A DNA stretch of 64,000 bases from CAKZNE01 sp040222435 (GCA_965212245.1 OZ243107.1:3410001-3474000); one strand, 5' to 3'; shown: positions 41,488 through 51,563, numbered from the stretch's first letter. A program made the numbers and translations. The notes: generated from the sequence alone by a model not told the origin.

Positions 41488-44304
41488 CTATCCGCCTACC
41501 TTTCCTTTTTCCCGGGCTTCCTGAACTAATTTTTCCTTTTGATCCCGCGCATTACTAACTAGCTGATCCGCTTTTTTATTGGCCTCATCAACCAGTTTAT
41601 CTGCATTCTCTTTAGCTTCCTTCCGGATTTTACCGGCCGCAACTTTTGCTCCTTTTTCCTTCAGGATATTTCCCTTGGCCTCATCCTCCAGTTTAGTGGC
41701 TTGTTGTTCGGCCTTTGCTATAAGATTATCAGCTTGTGTTTGGGCAGCATTTCGAATTTTAGCTGCTTGTTCCTCGGCATTAGCTATGAGTTTATCACCC
41801 TGAGCTTCGGCCTCATCAATCAGTTTTTTGGCTTCTTCATTTACTTTATTCACCACATCCTTTTTCACTTCTTCTACCTTCTGCTCTACCTGCTTTTTGA
41901 TGTTGTCTACCACATTACCCACCAAATCGCCTAATGAGGTTGTAACTTTAGGATCCTGAACGGTTCCGCCTATCTTAACTCCCAAATCAATTTTTCCGCC
42001 CTGCGCGGCTCCAAGTTTATCCAGCATATCATTGGCTTTAATACCTGATACCGGAATTTTCATATCCATAGTATAATCCAGTGTTTGATCCAGACCATTG
42101 CTTCCCTGCACGGTGGCGTTTATATTTCCGGCTTTCAGCTGAAAAGGCTCCACTTGAACCCGGCCATCCTCTATTTTAAAACTTAGGTTTACTTTACCTA
42201 CATCCAGCGTGGCCAAACTTTGATTTTTCATCATATCTGCCAGCTTTTGCATGGATTTAGTAGTTGTTTTCATCCCTTCGGTTATAAGACTCCCGGCCGC
42301 TTCAACAGAAGCAAGGTCCGGGCTCATATCAGGGTTGAGGCTGGTTTTTAAGGAAAAGCCTGAACTATAACTGCCTGTAGTATTTTGCATAATGGGAGCC
42401 AGTTTCTGCACCGTTACAAACTTTTGGAAGCTCTCTTTAAAGCTGAAGTTATTGATCTTCATATTCATATCTACCAAAGGTGCAGCGGGTTTACTGTCAT
42501 AACTTCCGTTAAGGGCCACAGAACCACTTAGAAGATCCATAACCAGATTATCCATGCGGACAGATCCTTCACTTACGGCCAGATTACCGTTTACATTCTT
42601 AATCTCAAGATTATCATACACTAATGTGCCCACGCTGGCCGTAAGACCAAAATCAATATTTTCAGGAATACGAATGACTTCAAGTGCTGAAGTATCGGAA
42701 TCTGCGTTGGCACTGCCTGATGCTTCTCCTGCACCACCGGAAAGCTCATTCAAATCAAGCCGGTTGGAGTTGACCGTGAAATCAGCTTTCAAAAGCTGAT
42801 CTTTCAATACATAGCCAATGAGATTATCAATTTTACCATTGGCAGAGATATCCGATTTCCCTAATTGTGCCCGGAAGGAACTTAAATCTACTTTTTGAGG
42901 CGAGAACTGCATGTCCATTTGCGCCACCTGAATGTTATAAGGCAGGCTATCGCTCTTCAATTCAATATTCTGGGCTATAAAGGTTCCCTGCGCTTTTACA
43001 TTTTCGTAACGCTCATTATCAATATCTGACATACGGCCAGCCAGATCCAGATCGGCTTTTACCCTTCCCTTATAATCAAAACCACTGGCTGGAACCACTT
43101 TACCCACATTGGCCAGCTCAAAATCCGTTTTAAGGTAAGCTGCAAATTGCGGGTCAGACATAGGGGTTTTTAAATTCAAACGTGCATCTATCGGACTTCC
43201 GGCCACCACTGCCCTGGCTTCAGGAATATCCACTACCGTTCCATCCAGGTTTGCGGTCTTATTATAAATGTGAGCGTTTACTTTAATTCCTTCTACCGCA
43301 GCAGGTAGGTCAGGATAGCGGAAAGTGGCATTATTAACATTGAGCTTCACATCAAAGGCCGGGTACACTTCCTGCTCTCCATTATAGGTTCCATTAACGG
43401 TACCCTCTAAAGCAAAATTTCCAGAGGTTTGTACCTTATCAAAATCCTGAGTATAGATTACCGGGATCAGGGACAATACATTCTTGAATTCATTCTGAGG
43501 AGCATCAAACTTCAGATCCATAGCTATATCATCACCCGGTACTGCTACAAAACCTGAGAAGTTAAGCGTGAGATTATTAAGGCTCAAGCTATTCTCCCCA
43601 AAAGTTAGTTTGGTTTCTGCCTGATTGAATTCAAAATCCATATCGGCCTGTGTGTTCACCTGATTCAGGTAGGCTACTCCGCCTGATTTAGCGGTAAAGG
43701 CTGCAATAGAGGTTTTGGTTTTAAGATCTACTACTTCTTGGGTAAAGTCACCTATACCATCGTGATCCAGGTCTTTAAGTACCACCAGTATATCGCCTTC
43801 CCGGTCTTCATAGGTGAAATCAATGTTTTCAAGCTGATATCCTTTAAGGCTAAGCTTAAAATCAGATGAGGCAGTGGTATCCGTATCAGCACTTTTCTCT
43901 TCTGTTCCTGACTTGACTATATCGTAATTGGCTTTACCATTTTCATCCACCAACACATAAACTACAGCGTCTTTTACCGTGATTCCTTCTACTTCAAATT
44001 CATTTCCTGAAATCACACTAAAAAGATCGAGATCCAGGCGGAACGAATTCACATCGGCAAGCCGGATTCCCGCAAATTCATTTTTTCCGTCCACCGTAAA
44101 CTCTTCAATTTCCATTGTAAAATCCGGGAAACTTCTGAAAAGGGTAATATCAAAATCTTTAAAATCAACGGTAGCCTCAATATTTCTATTGATCTCGGCT
44201 TTGGCGCGGGCAATGATCTCATCTTTAAAAACAATAGGCAATACAAAGGCTGCCACCAGTAAAAGCAGGATCAGGAATCCGAGGATTTGCAATAGACGCT
44301 TCAT
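41488..44304 (-). CDS. AsmA family protein with long C-terminal amphipathic helix
   Basis: A 938-residue inner-membrane-anchored protein. An N-terminal membrane helix (residues 4-26) is followed by the AsmA-like domain (RSFPDFTMEIEEFTVDGK), a long repetitive beta-structure of the kind proposed to carry lipids toward the outer membrane, and AsmA_2-like C-terminal repeats (VEPFQLKAGNINATVQG, MDMKIPVSGI). The last ~130 residues are a very regular Ala/Lys/Glu helix (LIANAEEQAAKIRNAA and similar 11-residue repeats). Its stop codon is immediately next to the start of the OmpA-like gene, so the pair is probably one transcript. Confidence 0.88.
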   Translation of the reverse strand: MKRLLQILGFLILLLLVAAFVLPIVFKDEIIARAKAEINRNIEATVDFKDFDITLFRSFPDFTMEIEEFTVDGKNEFAGIRLADVNSFRLDLDLFSVISGNEFEVEGITVKDAVVYVLVDENGKANYDIVKSGTEEKSADTDTTASSDFKLSLKGYQLENIDFTYEDREGDILVVLKDLDHDGIGDFTQEVVDLKTKTSIAAFTAKSGGVAYLNQVNTQADMDFEFNQAETKLTFGENSLSLNNLTLNFSGFVAVPGDDIAMDLKFDAPQNEFKNVLSLIPVIYTQDFDKVQTSGNFALEGTVNGTYNGEQEVYPAFDVKLNVNNATFRYPDLPAAVEGIKVNAHIYNKTANLDGTVVDIPEARAVVAGSPIDARLNLKTPMSDPQFAAYLKTDFELANVGKVVPASGFDYKGRVKADLDLAGRMSDIDNERYENVKAQGTFIAQNIELKSDSLPYNIQVAQMDMQFSPQKVDLSSFRAQLGKSDISANGKIDNLIGYVLKDQLLKADFTVNSNRLDLNELSGGAGEASGSANADSDTSALEVIRIPENIDFGLTASVGTLVYDNLEIKNVNGNLAVSEGSVRMDNLVMDLLSGSVALNGSYDSKPAAPLVDMNMKINNFSFKESFQKFVTVQKLAPIMQNTTGSYSSGFSLKTSLNPDMSPDLASVEAAGSLITEGMKTTTKSMQKLADMMKNQSLATLDVGKVNLSFKIEDGRVQVEPFQLKAGNINATVQGSNGLDQTLDYTMDMKIPVSGIKANDMLDKLGAAQGGKIDLGVKIGGTVQDPKVTTSLGDLVGNVVDNIKKQVEQKVEEVKKDVVNKVNEEAKKLIDEAEAQGDKLIANAEEQAAKIRNAAQTQADNLIAKAEQQATKLEDEAKGNILKEKGAKVAAGKIRKEAKENADKLVDEANKKADQLVSNARDQKEKLVQEAREKGKVGG

Positions 44305-44316
44305 ATGTAAGTGATA

Positions 44317-45777
44317 TTATCCGTTATAATTAGGGTCAAAAGTATCTTCTGTATCACGATTTTTTTGATAATGCAGAAGGCCTTCTCCTTTAGCTATTAT
44401 AGTTGAAACAGTGGCATCGCCTGTAACGTTCACAACAGTACGGCACATATCGAGAATTCTATCCACCGGCAGTATGATCCCTATCCAGGCCGGGTTTAAC
44501 CCTACGGACTGTAGTACTATGATCAACATAACCAACCCGGCACTGGGAACGGCTGCAGAGCCTATGGACGCTAAGGTGGCAGTCAGCACTATGGTGAGCT
44601 GTTGAGCCAAACTAAGGTCTATCATGTGCAATTGTGCGAGAAAAACCACGGCAACGGCCTGATACAGGCTGGTACCATCCATATTCACAGTGGCACCAAT
44701 AGGTAATACAAAACTGGTAATCTTTTTATCAACCCCCAGGTTATCTTCCACACATTCCATAGTTACCGGTAAGGTCGCTGCGCTTGAACTGGTGGAAAAA
44801 GCCAGGGTTTGTGCCGGGCTCATCCCTTTGAAAAAGCCGGTGTATGAAATAACACGAACAAATAATTTGAGGATCAGCGGATAGATCAGGAAGATCATTA
44901 ACACCAAACCCGCAAATACCGTTACTGAATACCAGCTCAGTCCCTTGAATATTTCTAAAACCTTACCTACATCATCTCCCGCCATTTTGCTGACCACACC
45001 GGCCAATAAGGCAAATACAAAGAACGGAGCGGCCTGCATAACAATATCCACCATTTTCAGGAAAATCTCCATGGTACCATCTACAAACTGTTTTACCGGT
45101 TCAGATTTGGAGTTGGGGATCAACAACAAGCTTATCCCAAAGAAAATGGCAAAAAAGATGACCTTGAGCATGGAGCCATTGTCGGACAGGGAACCGAAAA
45201 TATTCTGAGGCACCAGATCTACCAAAGGTTGCAGGGGACCACTATTTTTAGTTTTATCTGCTTCATTCATTTTAGATTTTATAGCATCATTTTCTGCCGC
45301 TTTCTGCAATTCAGTACTGGAGAGTTCAGTTATTTTTTGGGCACGCTCCATAAACTGCGGGTCCTGCAAGTAATTGATACCGTCCTTAATTTCCAGGTTT
45401 TGGGAGTTGGCCCATATTTCATAGCTGATACGATTATCAATTCTGCTTTCTTTATCTACCAGCTTACCTGGTTTTACAAGATTAACGAGGCTAAGACCTA
45501 AGCTTACCGCCAAAATGGTGGTAACAAAATAGAAAAGTAAGGTTTTAGCTCCCATACGCCCAAGACTGGATGGATCACCCAAACCCGCTACCCCGCTGAT
45601 AATGGAAAAGAGCACCAGGGGCACTGCTATCAGTTTCAGGAGATTGATAAAAATGGTTCCGAAGGGAGCAATCCAGTTAATGGTGAACTGGCTCCACCCC
45701 AGCTGGCTGGAAATTATAGCCCACAATACGCCCAATATCAGTCCGATAATAATTTTCCAGTGCAATGCTAATTTCAT
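44317..45777 (-). CDS. Dicarboxylate/amino acid:cation symporter (DAACS family)
   Basis: A 486-residue inner-membrane transporter of the GltP/DctA type that takes up glutamate, aspartate or C4-dicarboxylates with sodium or protons. The signature elements are TSSSAATLPVT (hairpin HP1), GATVNMDGTSLYQ (cation-binding TM7), SIGSAAVPSAGLVM (HP2) and DRILDMCRTVVNVTGDA (TM8). A ~75-residue polar insertion (about 118-190) between TM3 and TM4 is longer than in GltP and is a Bacteroidota-type feature. It lies just downstream of aroC on the same strand, with 23 bp between. Confidence 0.93.
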   Translation of the reverse strand: MKLALHWKIIIGLILGVLWAIISSQLGWSQFTINWIAPFGTIFINLLKLIAVPLVLFSIISGVAGLGDPSSLGRMGAKTLLFYFVTTILAVSLGLSLVNLVKPGKLVDKESRIDNRISYEIWANSQNLEIKDGINYLQDPQFMERAQKITELSSTELQKAAENDAIKSKMNEADKTKNSGPLQPLVDLVPQNIFGSLSDNGSMLKVIFFAIFFGISLLLIPNSKSEPVKQFVDGTMEIFLKMVDIVMQAAPFFVFALLAGVVSKMAGDDVGKVLEIFKGLSWYSVTVFAGLVLMIFLIYPLILKLFVRVISYTGFFKGMSPAQTLAFSTSSSAATLPVTMECVEDNLGVDKKITSFVLPIGATVNMDGTSLYQAVAVVFLAQLHMIDLSLAQQLTIVLTATLASIGSAAVPSAGLVMLIIVLQSVGLNPAWIGIILPVDRILDMCRTVVNVTGDATVSTIIAKGEGLLHYQKNRDTEDTFDPNYNG

Positions 45778-45800
45778 GTAGTATCTCTTTATTTAAAGAT

Positions 45801-46871
45801 TCAGGCGTTGAATTTATTTATCCGGCCGGCCAGATAATGATCTGCCAAAACCAGTGCTGCCATAGCCTCAACTATAGGCACCGCCCGGGGCACCACGCAA
45901 GGATCATGACGCCCTTTGCCCTTAGCGGTGGTTTTCTCTCCCTGCTCATTTATAGTTTCCTGATCCTGCATAATAGTAGCTACCGGTTTAAAGGCCACTT
46001 GAAAATAAATATCCTCACCGTTGCTGATACCGCCCTGTATTCCTCCGGAGTGATTACCAGCAGTACCTCCCTCTTTCCGGAAAATATCGTTATGCTCACT
46101 CCCTTTCATATGGGTTCCCGCAAAACCACTTCCGTACTCAAAACCTTTTACAGCATTAATACTCAACATAGCTTTACCCATATCTGCATGTAATTTATCA
46201 AATACCGGCTCGCCCCATCCGACTGGCACACCTTGTATAACACAAGTAATTACGCCACCCAACGTATCCCCTTCTTTCCTGACTTTTTCAATAGCACTTA
46301 TAAATTGCTCAGCAACAGCTGAATCAGGACAACGCACAATAGAATCATCCGTTTTAGACAAATCAAGATCCTTATAATTTTTTTGAAGGCTCAGAGAGCC
46401 AACCTGGGATACATAGGCATTTATAGAAACCCCTTTAAGGAGTTGCCGTGCCACAGAACCAGCTACTACACGGCAGGCGGTTTCTCTGGCCGAAGAGCGT
46501 CCCCCGCCCCGGTAATCGCGAATTCCATATTTTTTCTGATAAGTAAAGTCAGCGTGTGAAGGGCGATACACGTCTTTTATATGACTGTAATCCTTACTTT
46601 TTGCATCCTGGTTGGGGATAATAAAACCAATAGGAGTGCCGAGTGTATTTCCTTCAAAAATACCTGAAAGAAATTCCACTTTATCGGATTCTTTTCGCTG
46701 GGTTGTAATCCTGGACTGGCCTGGCTTCCTACGATCCAATTGGTATTGAATTGCTTCCAGATTCAGCTCTAAGCCTGCCGGGCAACCATCAATTATACCC
46801 CCTATCGCTAATCCGTGGGATTCGCCAAATGTTGTAAGCCTGAAGTTTTTGCCAAAAGTATTACCGGCCAT
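45801..46871 (-). CDS. aroC: Chorismate synthase
   Basis: A 356-residue enzyme that converts EPSP to chorismate, the last shikimate step, using reduced FMN. The three family signatures are present: FGESHGLAIGGIIDGCPAG at the start (catalytic His), GIRDYRGGGRSSARETACRV (about 120) and, near the C-terminus, KGRHDPCVVPRAVPIVEAM. Length is normal. The cofactor-binding TTGNHSGG-like segment reads AGNHSGGIQGGISNG. Confidence 0.98.
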   Translation of the reverse strand: MAGNTFGKNFRLTTFGESHGLAIGGIIDGCPAGLELNLEAIQYQLDRRKPGQSRITTQRKESDKVEFLSGIFEGNTLGTPIGFIIPNQDAKSKDYSHIKDVYRPSHADFTYQKKYGIRDYRGGGRSSARETACRVVAGSVARQLLKGVSINAYVSQVGSLSLQKNYKDLDLSKTDDSIVRCPDSAVAEQFISAIEKVRKEGDTLGGVITCVIQGVPVGWGEPVFDKLHADMGKAMLSINAVKGFEYGSGFAGTHMKGSEHNDIFRKEGGTAGNHSGGIQGGISNGEDIYFQVAFKPVATIMQDQETINEQGEKTTAKGKGRHDPCVVPRAVPIVEAMAALVLADHYLAGRINKFNA

Positions 46872-46994
46872 AACGACAAAGAAAATGATAAATCCTGTGT
46901 TTTAACAGGCCTGAGTCAAATAATTCTATGGACTTATGCTTTTGAAGACAGTAGTATTAGAAAGCGATCATAAGGTTTTAATACCTTCGCCTCT

Positions 46995-48230
46995 ATGAGT
47001 ACTTTGATCACAAATATTTCAGTCCTTTTACACATTGATCAAAAGGGCCGAAAATGGAAAAGAGGGAGCGAATTAGGTGACTTCCCCATCACACGCCACG
47101 CCTGGTTACTTGAGGATAATGGTATTATTAAAGACTTTGGAACCATGACCGATGGCCTACCGGAGCATTATGACACTAATATTGATGCTCAGGGCGGTAT
47201 GCTTCTGCCCACATGGACAGACAGCCACACCCACCTGGTGTATGCCGGCACCCGTGAAGATGAATTTTCTCAACGACTGCACGGTATGAGCTATACAGAA
47301 ATAGCTGCACGTGGCGGAGGTATCCTGAACTCAGCCAAAAAACTGCAACATGCCTCAGAAAATGAACTGTATGAGGTGGCGGCAAAGCGGCTGGAAGAGG
47401 TGATGAATATGGGCACCGGTGCTATTGAAATAAAAAGCGGTTATGGTCTTAGCACTGAGAGCGAGATCAAGATGTTGAAAGTGGCCAGAATGTTGGGCAA
47501 AAATTATCCGCTGCCGGTAAAAACCACCTTCCTTGGAGCCCATGCTTTTCCGGAAAAATTCAAACATGATCATCAGGGATATGTACGCCTTATTGTGGAC
47601 GAAATGCTTCCCGAAATAGCAAGCCAAAACCTGGCCGATTATGTGGATGTTTTTTGTGAGGAGGGTTATTTTTCTGTAGAAGAAATGGTCCAAATCCTGG
47701 AAACGGCTCAAAAATTAAATATTAAATCAAAACTTCATCTTAACCAATTCAACTCTCTGGATTCCATTGAAAAAGCAATATCACATGACGCCTTGTCAGT
47801 TGATCATTTGGAGGTTATGACCGCTCGGGACAAGACCCTTTTGGGGCAATCGGATACCATTGCAACCCTCTTACCCGGATGCAGCCTTTTTCTTGAAATT
47901 CCCTATGCTCCCGCAAGGGACCTGATTGATGAAAATGCCATTGTTGCATTGGCCACAGATTACAATCCCGGAAGTGCCCCCAGCGGCAATATGAACCTGA
48001 TGGTTTCGTTAGCCTGTATTAAAATGAAAATGACACCTGAAGAAGCTATTTCTGCCGCTACCTTAAATGGGGCAGCCGCTATTGAATTGAGTCATGAAAC
48101 CGGAAGCATTGAAAAAGGCAAGAGGGCTAATTTTATAATTACCAGCCCCCTCTCCTCCCCTTCCTTTCTACCGTACAATTTTGGGCACCAACTGATCAGT
48201 AAAGTCTTTATTAACGGAAAAGAGATCTAG
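46995..48230 (+). CDS. hutI: Imidazolonepropionase
   Basis: A 411-residue amidohydrolase that opens 4-imidazolone-5-propionate to N-formimidoyl-glutamate in histidine breakdown. Metal ligands are visible in DSHTHLVYAG (HxH, near residue 78), FLGAHAFPEKF and LSVDHLEVM, with the conserved ATDYNPGSAPSGNM near residue 320. It is the first gene of a tight three-gene unit: hutG starts 4 bp after its stop. A promoter-like TACCTTCG lies at 46982-46989, 5 bp before the ATG. Confidence 0.96.
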   Translation: MSTLITNISVLLHIDQKGRKWKRGSELGDFPITRHAWLLEDNGIIKDFGTMTDGLPEHYDTNIDAQGGMLLPTWTDSHTHLVYAGTREDEFSQRLHGMSYTEIAARGGGILNSAKKLQHASENELYEVAAKRLEEVMNMGTGAIEIKSGYGLSTESEIKMLKVARMLGKNYPLPVKTTFLGAHAFPEKFKHDHQGYVRLIVDEMLPEIASQNLADYVDVFCEEGYFSVEEMVQILETAQKLNIKSKLHLNQFNSLDSIEKAISHDALSVDHLEVMTARDKTLLGQSDTIATLLPGCSLFLEIPYAPARDLIDENAIVALATDYNPGSAPSGNMNLMVSLACIKMKMTPEEAISAATLNGAAAIELSHETGSIEKGKRANFIITSPLSSPSFLPYNFGHQLISKVFINGKEI

Positions 48231-48234
48231 CTTT

Positions 48235-49251
48235 ATGCTAAGCTTATTTACAGTAAATCAAAAAGAAGAACTAACGGCCTTCCGCACAGGTGAGACCAAG
48301 GTTGGTGAAAAAGTGCAGGTGCTTTCATCTTTAGACGATCTGGAAAAGCCCGGGGCACACTTTGTACTACTCGGACTTAAAGAAGATATTGGTATCCGGG
48401 CCAACCTGGGGCAGGGCGGTGCTGCCACTGCATGGGATTATGTTTTACCTGCTCTTTTAAACGTTCAGGAAAACCGTTTTTTCAGTGGTTCTGACCTATG
48501 TATTGCAGGCTCACTGGAGTTTAACGAGCTGATGGAACAATCTCAAAATCTAAATCCGGGCCACGCCTCCGATCTCAAAAAACTGCGGGAACTCACAGCA
48601 GAGGTAGACAAGCAGCTTAGTGCCTTGGTTGAAAAAATAGTTAAAGCTGGTAAAGTGCCCGTATTAGTGGGCGGGGGGCACAATAATGCCTTTGGTAATA
48701 TTGCGGGATCTTCAAAAGCTCTCGGTAAAAAACTGAGTGTACTCAACATTGACCCGCATACGGATTACAGATCTTTAGAAGGGCGGCACAGTGGAAATGG
48801 TTTTCGCTATGCACGTTCTGAAAATTACCTGGATAAATACGCAGTTTTCGGGCTTCATGAAGGCTATAATGGCGAATCGGTTTTACGGGATTTTGAAGCT
48901 GATGCGCATCTTGCTTACCTTACCTACGAAGACTTGTTAACCCAAACATGGGAGGAAAAAGACCGCCACTTCAAAAATCTATTGCAATGGTTAGGCCTAT
49001 CGCCATCAGGCCTGGAACTGGATCTGGATGCTCTTTCTTATTTTCCGGTAAGTGCCTTAAATCCCTCCGGTTTCAACCTCCCCGAAGTGCGCCATTTTAT
49101 ACGAACCGCTTCTGCCTTAAAACAACCTCTTTATTTCCATATTTGCGAAGGTTCTCCGGGGCGTGCAGCGCATGAAAATGAACGGCAGTTACTGGGAAAG
49201 AGCATTGCTTACCTGATCACCGATTTTATTAAGAGTTACTACATCACATGA
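48235..49251 (+). CDS. hutG: Formimidoylglutamase, arginase/ureohydrolase family
   Basis: A 338-residue ureohydrolase-fold enzyme. Manganese-site motifs are recognisable in modified form: GGGHNNAFGNI, NIDPHTDYRSLEGRHSGNGF (for DAHxD) and ELDLDALSY (for DxD). Between hutI and ftcD it is most likely N-formimidoyl-glutamate hydrolase, giving glutamate and formamide. Having both HutG and FtcD is unusual because each uses the same substrate; HutG could be specialised or act on a related amidine. Its stop overlaps the ftcD start (ATGA). Confidence 0.83.
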   Translation: MLSLFTVNQKEELTAFRTGETKVGEKVQVLSSLDDLEKPGAHFVLLGLKEDIGIRANLGQGGAATAWDYVLPALLNVQENRFFSGSDLCIAGSLEFNELMEQSQNLNPGHASDLKKLRELTAEVDKQLSALVEKIVKAGKVPVLVGGGHNNAFGNIAGSSKALGKKLSVLNIDPHTDYRSLEGRHSGNGFRYARSENYLDKYAVFGLHEGYNGESVLRDFEADAHLAYLTYEDLLTQTWEEKDRHFKNLLQWLGLSPSGLELDLDALSYFPVSALNPSGFNLPEVRHFIRTASALKQPLYFHICEGSPGRAAHENERQLLGKSIAYLITDFIKSYYIT

Positions 49252-50237
49252 AATTATTGGAATGCGTTCCTAATGTGAGTGAAGGGCGTGATAAATTGAA
49301 AATCAGTCTGCTGGCCGGTGCCATAGAGTCTGTAGAAAATGTAAAACTCTTGCACCAGGATACTGGCTATGCTGCTAATCGCACAGTGTTCACCTTTGCA
49401 GGACCTCCTCATGCAGTTATACAGGCTGCTTTTGAACTTTATAAGGTCGCCTGGAAGCTTGTTTCCATGCCGGACCACCAAGGTACACATCCCCGGCAAG
49501 GCGCAGTAGATGTATGCCCGTTGGTTCCTTTACAGGGTATGACTATAGAAGAGGCCAAACCCTATGCTACTCAATTGGCTGCTCTTCTCGATAAGGAGTT
49601 AGGTATTCCCGGTTATTTTTATGAATTCAGTGCCACATCATCTGCACGAAGTAATCTCGCTTTGTTACGCAAGGGTGAGTTTGAAGCACTACCCGGTAAA
49701 CTAGATAGGCTCCCCCCTGATTTTGGCAACGCTCAACTTTGGCAGGCTAACGGTGTAACTGTATTAGGAGTTAGAAAACTTCTTGTGGCGTATAATGTAA
49801 ACCTGAACACTGATGATGTTTCCCTAGCACAGAACATTGCCCGGAAAGTTCGGGGTTCAGGTTACGTTTTTAAGGATCCTGAAGGGATTAAACAAAGGCA
49901 AAGTGGAAAACTGAGATCAGTAAAAGGAATAGGCTGGTATATTGCTGATTTTGATAAAGTTCAGGTAAGTTATAATTTAACTGATCTTGACGTCAACGGA
50001 ATCCTTGATGTTTTTTTACACACGCAAAAAGAAGCGGATAAACAAGGATGCCGTGTTACCGGTAGCGAGCTGGTTGGTTTAGCTCCTCTCTCAGAATTTA
50101 TGAAAGTACAGAAATACCTCAGCAAGATGGATTTGCCTAACACGCTTAATGACGCTATTCAATACTTGGGGTTACATGAAATTAGTTCGTTTGAACCCAA
50201 ACAAAAAATCATTGAATATTTGCTGGAACGGGCTTGA
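49248..50237 (+). CDS. ftcD: Glutamate formimidoyltransferase
   Basis: A 329-residue enzyme that moves the formimino group of N-formimidoyl-glutamate to tetrahydrofolate, releasing glutamate. It has the family start ECVPNVSEGRD, then DHQGTHPRQGAVDVCPLVP (about 79-97, with the active-site His), GYFYEFSAT and the RxxSGKLRSVKGIGWYI region of the C-terminal subdomain. It is the transferase domain alone, without the cyclodeaminase part of the vertebrate enzyme. Its 3' end overlaps the convergent DUF1361 gene by 29 bp. Confidence 0.93.
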   Translation: MKLLECVPNVSEGRDKLKISLLAGAIESVENVKLLHQDTGYAANRTVFTFAGPPHAVIQAAFELYKVAWKLVSMPDHQGTHPRQGAVDVCPLVPLQGMTIEEAKPYATQLAALLDKELGIPGYFYEFSATSSARSNLALLRKGEFEALPGKLDRLPPDFGNAQLWQANGVTVLGVRKLLVAYNVNLNTDDVSLAQNIARKVRGSGYVFKDPEGIKQRQSGKLRSVKGIGWYIADFDKVQVSYNLTDLDVNGILDVFLHTQKEADKQGCRVTGSELVGLAPLSEFMKVQKYLSKMDLPNTLNDAIQYLGLHEISSFEPKQKIIEYLLERA

Positions 50238-50874
50238 GCCTGCTATTTACAGATACCTTACCAAAAGACACAAAATTAAAATATCCTACCATCAGAAATA
50301 AAGTATATATCAAAGTCATACCCCACGTTCTGGGATGTTCTAAAGGATAAAACAAATGCTTTGAAATTTCTTTGCTGACAACTGCCGGTTGGCTAAATAT
50401 ATCCCAGCTATTAAAACGTACATAGCGCCCCAGGTAAATCCCAAAAGCGCATAAAACACTTACTATTAAAACAGCTAACCACTTATGGTATACCCTCCAG
50501 CCAAACGTGAATAAAAAGTCCAGGCGCTGCAGCGTATGAGAATAGAGCAACATACCGCTCCACGCAAAGGATACAATGAGCAACGTATCATACCAGATAA
50601 ACCCGGGATACAGACGCAAATGGAAAAGGTCTGTAATCATGTACGGGGAATTTGGTAAAAAAAGAATGCACAACATTAGTAAGGCAAGCCGGTGAATTTT
50701 CGATTTTCTATCTAGCAGAAATGTTAGTGCATAGGGAATTACGGCAAGAAAGAGATTCCAAGCCAGGAAAATGAAGGTGATTTCATGAAGGAATAATATT
50801 CGCATTACAAGTAGTAACACACTTAGAGAAAGTGAGGCAACCAGACTTAAATGGTCTTTTAGAAAATGACGCAT
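50209..50874 (-). CDS. DUF1361 domain-containing membrane protein
   Basis: A 221-residue protein with about seven membrane helices. The segment LCILFLPNSPYMITDLFHLR (about 90-109) followed by WYDTLLIVSFAWSGML is the DUF1361 signature. Function unknown. It is not related to the histidine genes it overlaps at the 3' end. Confidence 0.88.
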   Translation of the reverse strand: MRHFLKDHLSLVASLSLSVLLLVMRILFLHEITFIFLAWNLFLAVIPYALTFLLDRKSKIHRLALLMLCILFLPNSPYMITDLFHLRLYPGFIWYDTLLIVSFAWSGMLLYSHTLQRLDFLFTFGWRVYHKWLAVLIVSVLCAFGIYLGRYVRFNSWDIFSQPAVVSKEISKHLFYPLEHPRTWGMTLIYTLFLMVGYFNFVSFGKVSVNSRLKPVPANIQ

Positions 50875-50947
50875 TAGTTAAAAATGTTTTATGCTTAACG
50901 CATACCCACAGCAAAGCATGTAGTGGCTTTACGGTTTTAGGAAAATT

Positions 50948-51322
50948 TTAACTGTTAGCAATAGCGTATTTCTCCAATACCGGGTCGATCAACTCTCCCA
51001 GGTTATAAGTCATGATACTTAAACACTCAGTAGAATTAAGCAATTGTTGATATATGCTCTTATTGGTGATTTTTTGGATCTCAGAATATAAATGATGGAT
51101 ATACAGAAAGTTATTGGTTTTAGAATCGATCTGAACCCTTAAGGATGTATGGGGGTTGGACAATACCAGCCAATAGGTTTTATCCTCTTCTCTGCGAAAT
51201 AAGAGTTGAGGACCACCTGTAAGCCCAATGGTAAACTGCAGCTGATAATCCCATTGTAGAGGAAAATATTCCAGGTTACTATTAATACTAGTCAATAATG
51301 ACTGTACCTCCTGTTCTTTCAT
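50948..51322 (-). CDS. Hypothetical protein
   Basis: A 124-residue soluble protein (MKEQEVQSLLTSINSNLEYF). Alternating strands in the first two thirds (YQLQFTIGLTGGPQLLFRR, YWLVLSNPHTSLRVQI) and helices at both ends. No signal peptide, metal site or family that I recognise. It stands alone, 73 bp beyond the start of the DUF1361 gene. Confidence 0.62.
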   Translation of the reverse strand: MKEQEVQSLLTSINSNLEYFPLQWDYQLQFTIGLTGGPQLLFRREEDKTYWLVLSNPHTSLRVQIDSKTNNFLYIHHLYSEIQKITNKSIYQQLLNSTECLSIMTYNLGELIDPVLEKYAIANS

Positions 51323-51563
51323 ATTCGATAATAATTGAGTTTAATAGCTGACCAGAACCTTATTAAACCTGAATTAAATCTATACGAAAATTAACCGCTT
51401 TAACATGACAAAAATTAAAGAGGCTCTATCTGATCAATCAAGTAAAGATGGAAAATATTTAAACCTAAATTAATTGTGGGGTGAAATTTTAGTTAAACGT
51501 GCAAGTTTGCCCGACTATTGATCTGCAAAGGTTCACCGAGCAGGTATTTAAAGCACTATATCA

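Noticed and set aside
41579..41934. Plus-strand open frames opposite the end of the AsmA-like gene
   Set aside because: They are antisense products of the Ala/Lys/Glu-rich repeat tail and have the Ser/Phe-rich bias expected from that.
51405..51473. 22-codon frame MTKIKEALSDQSSKDGKYLN in the gap before the glycosyltransferase-like gene's 3' end
   Set aside because: No promoter, no homology that I recognise, very short; the gap 51323-51563 otherwise shows nothing.
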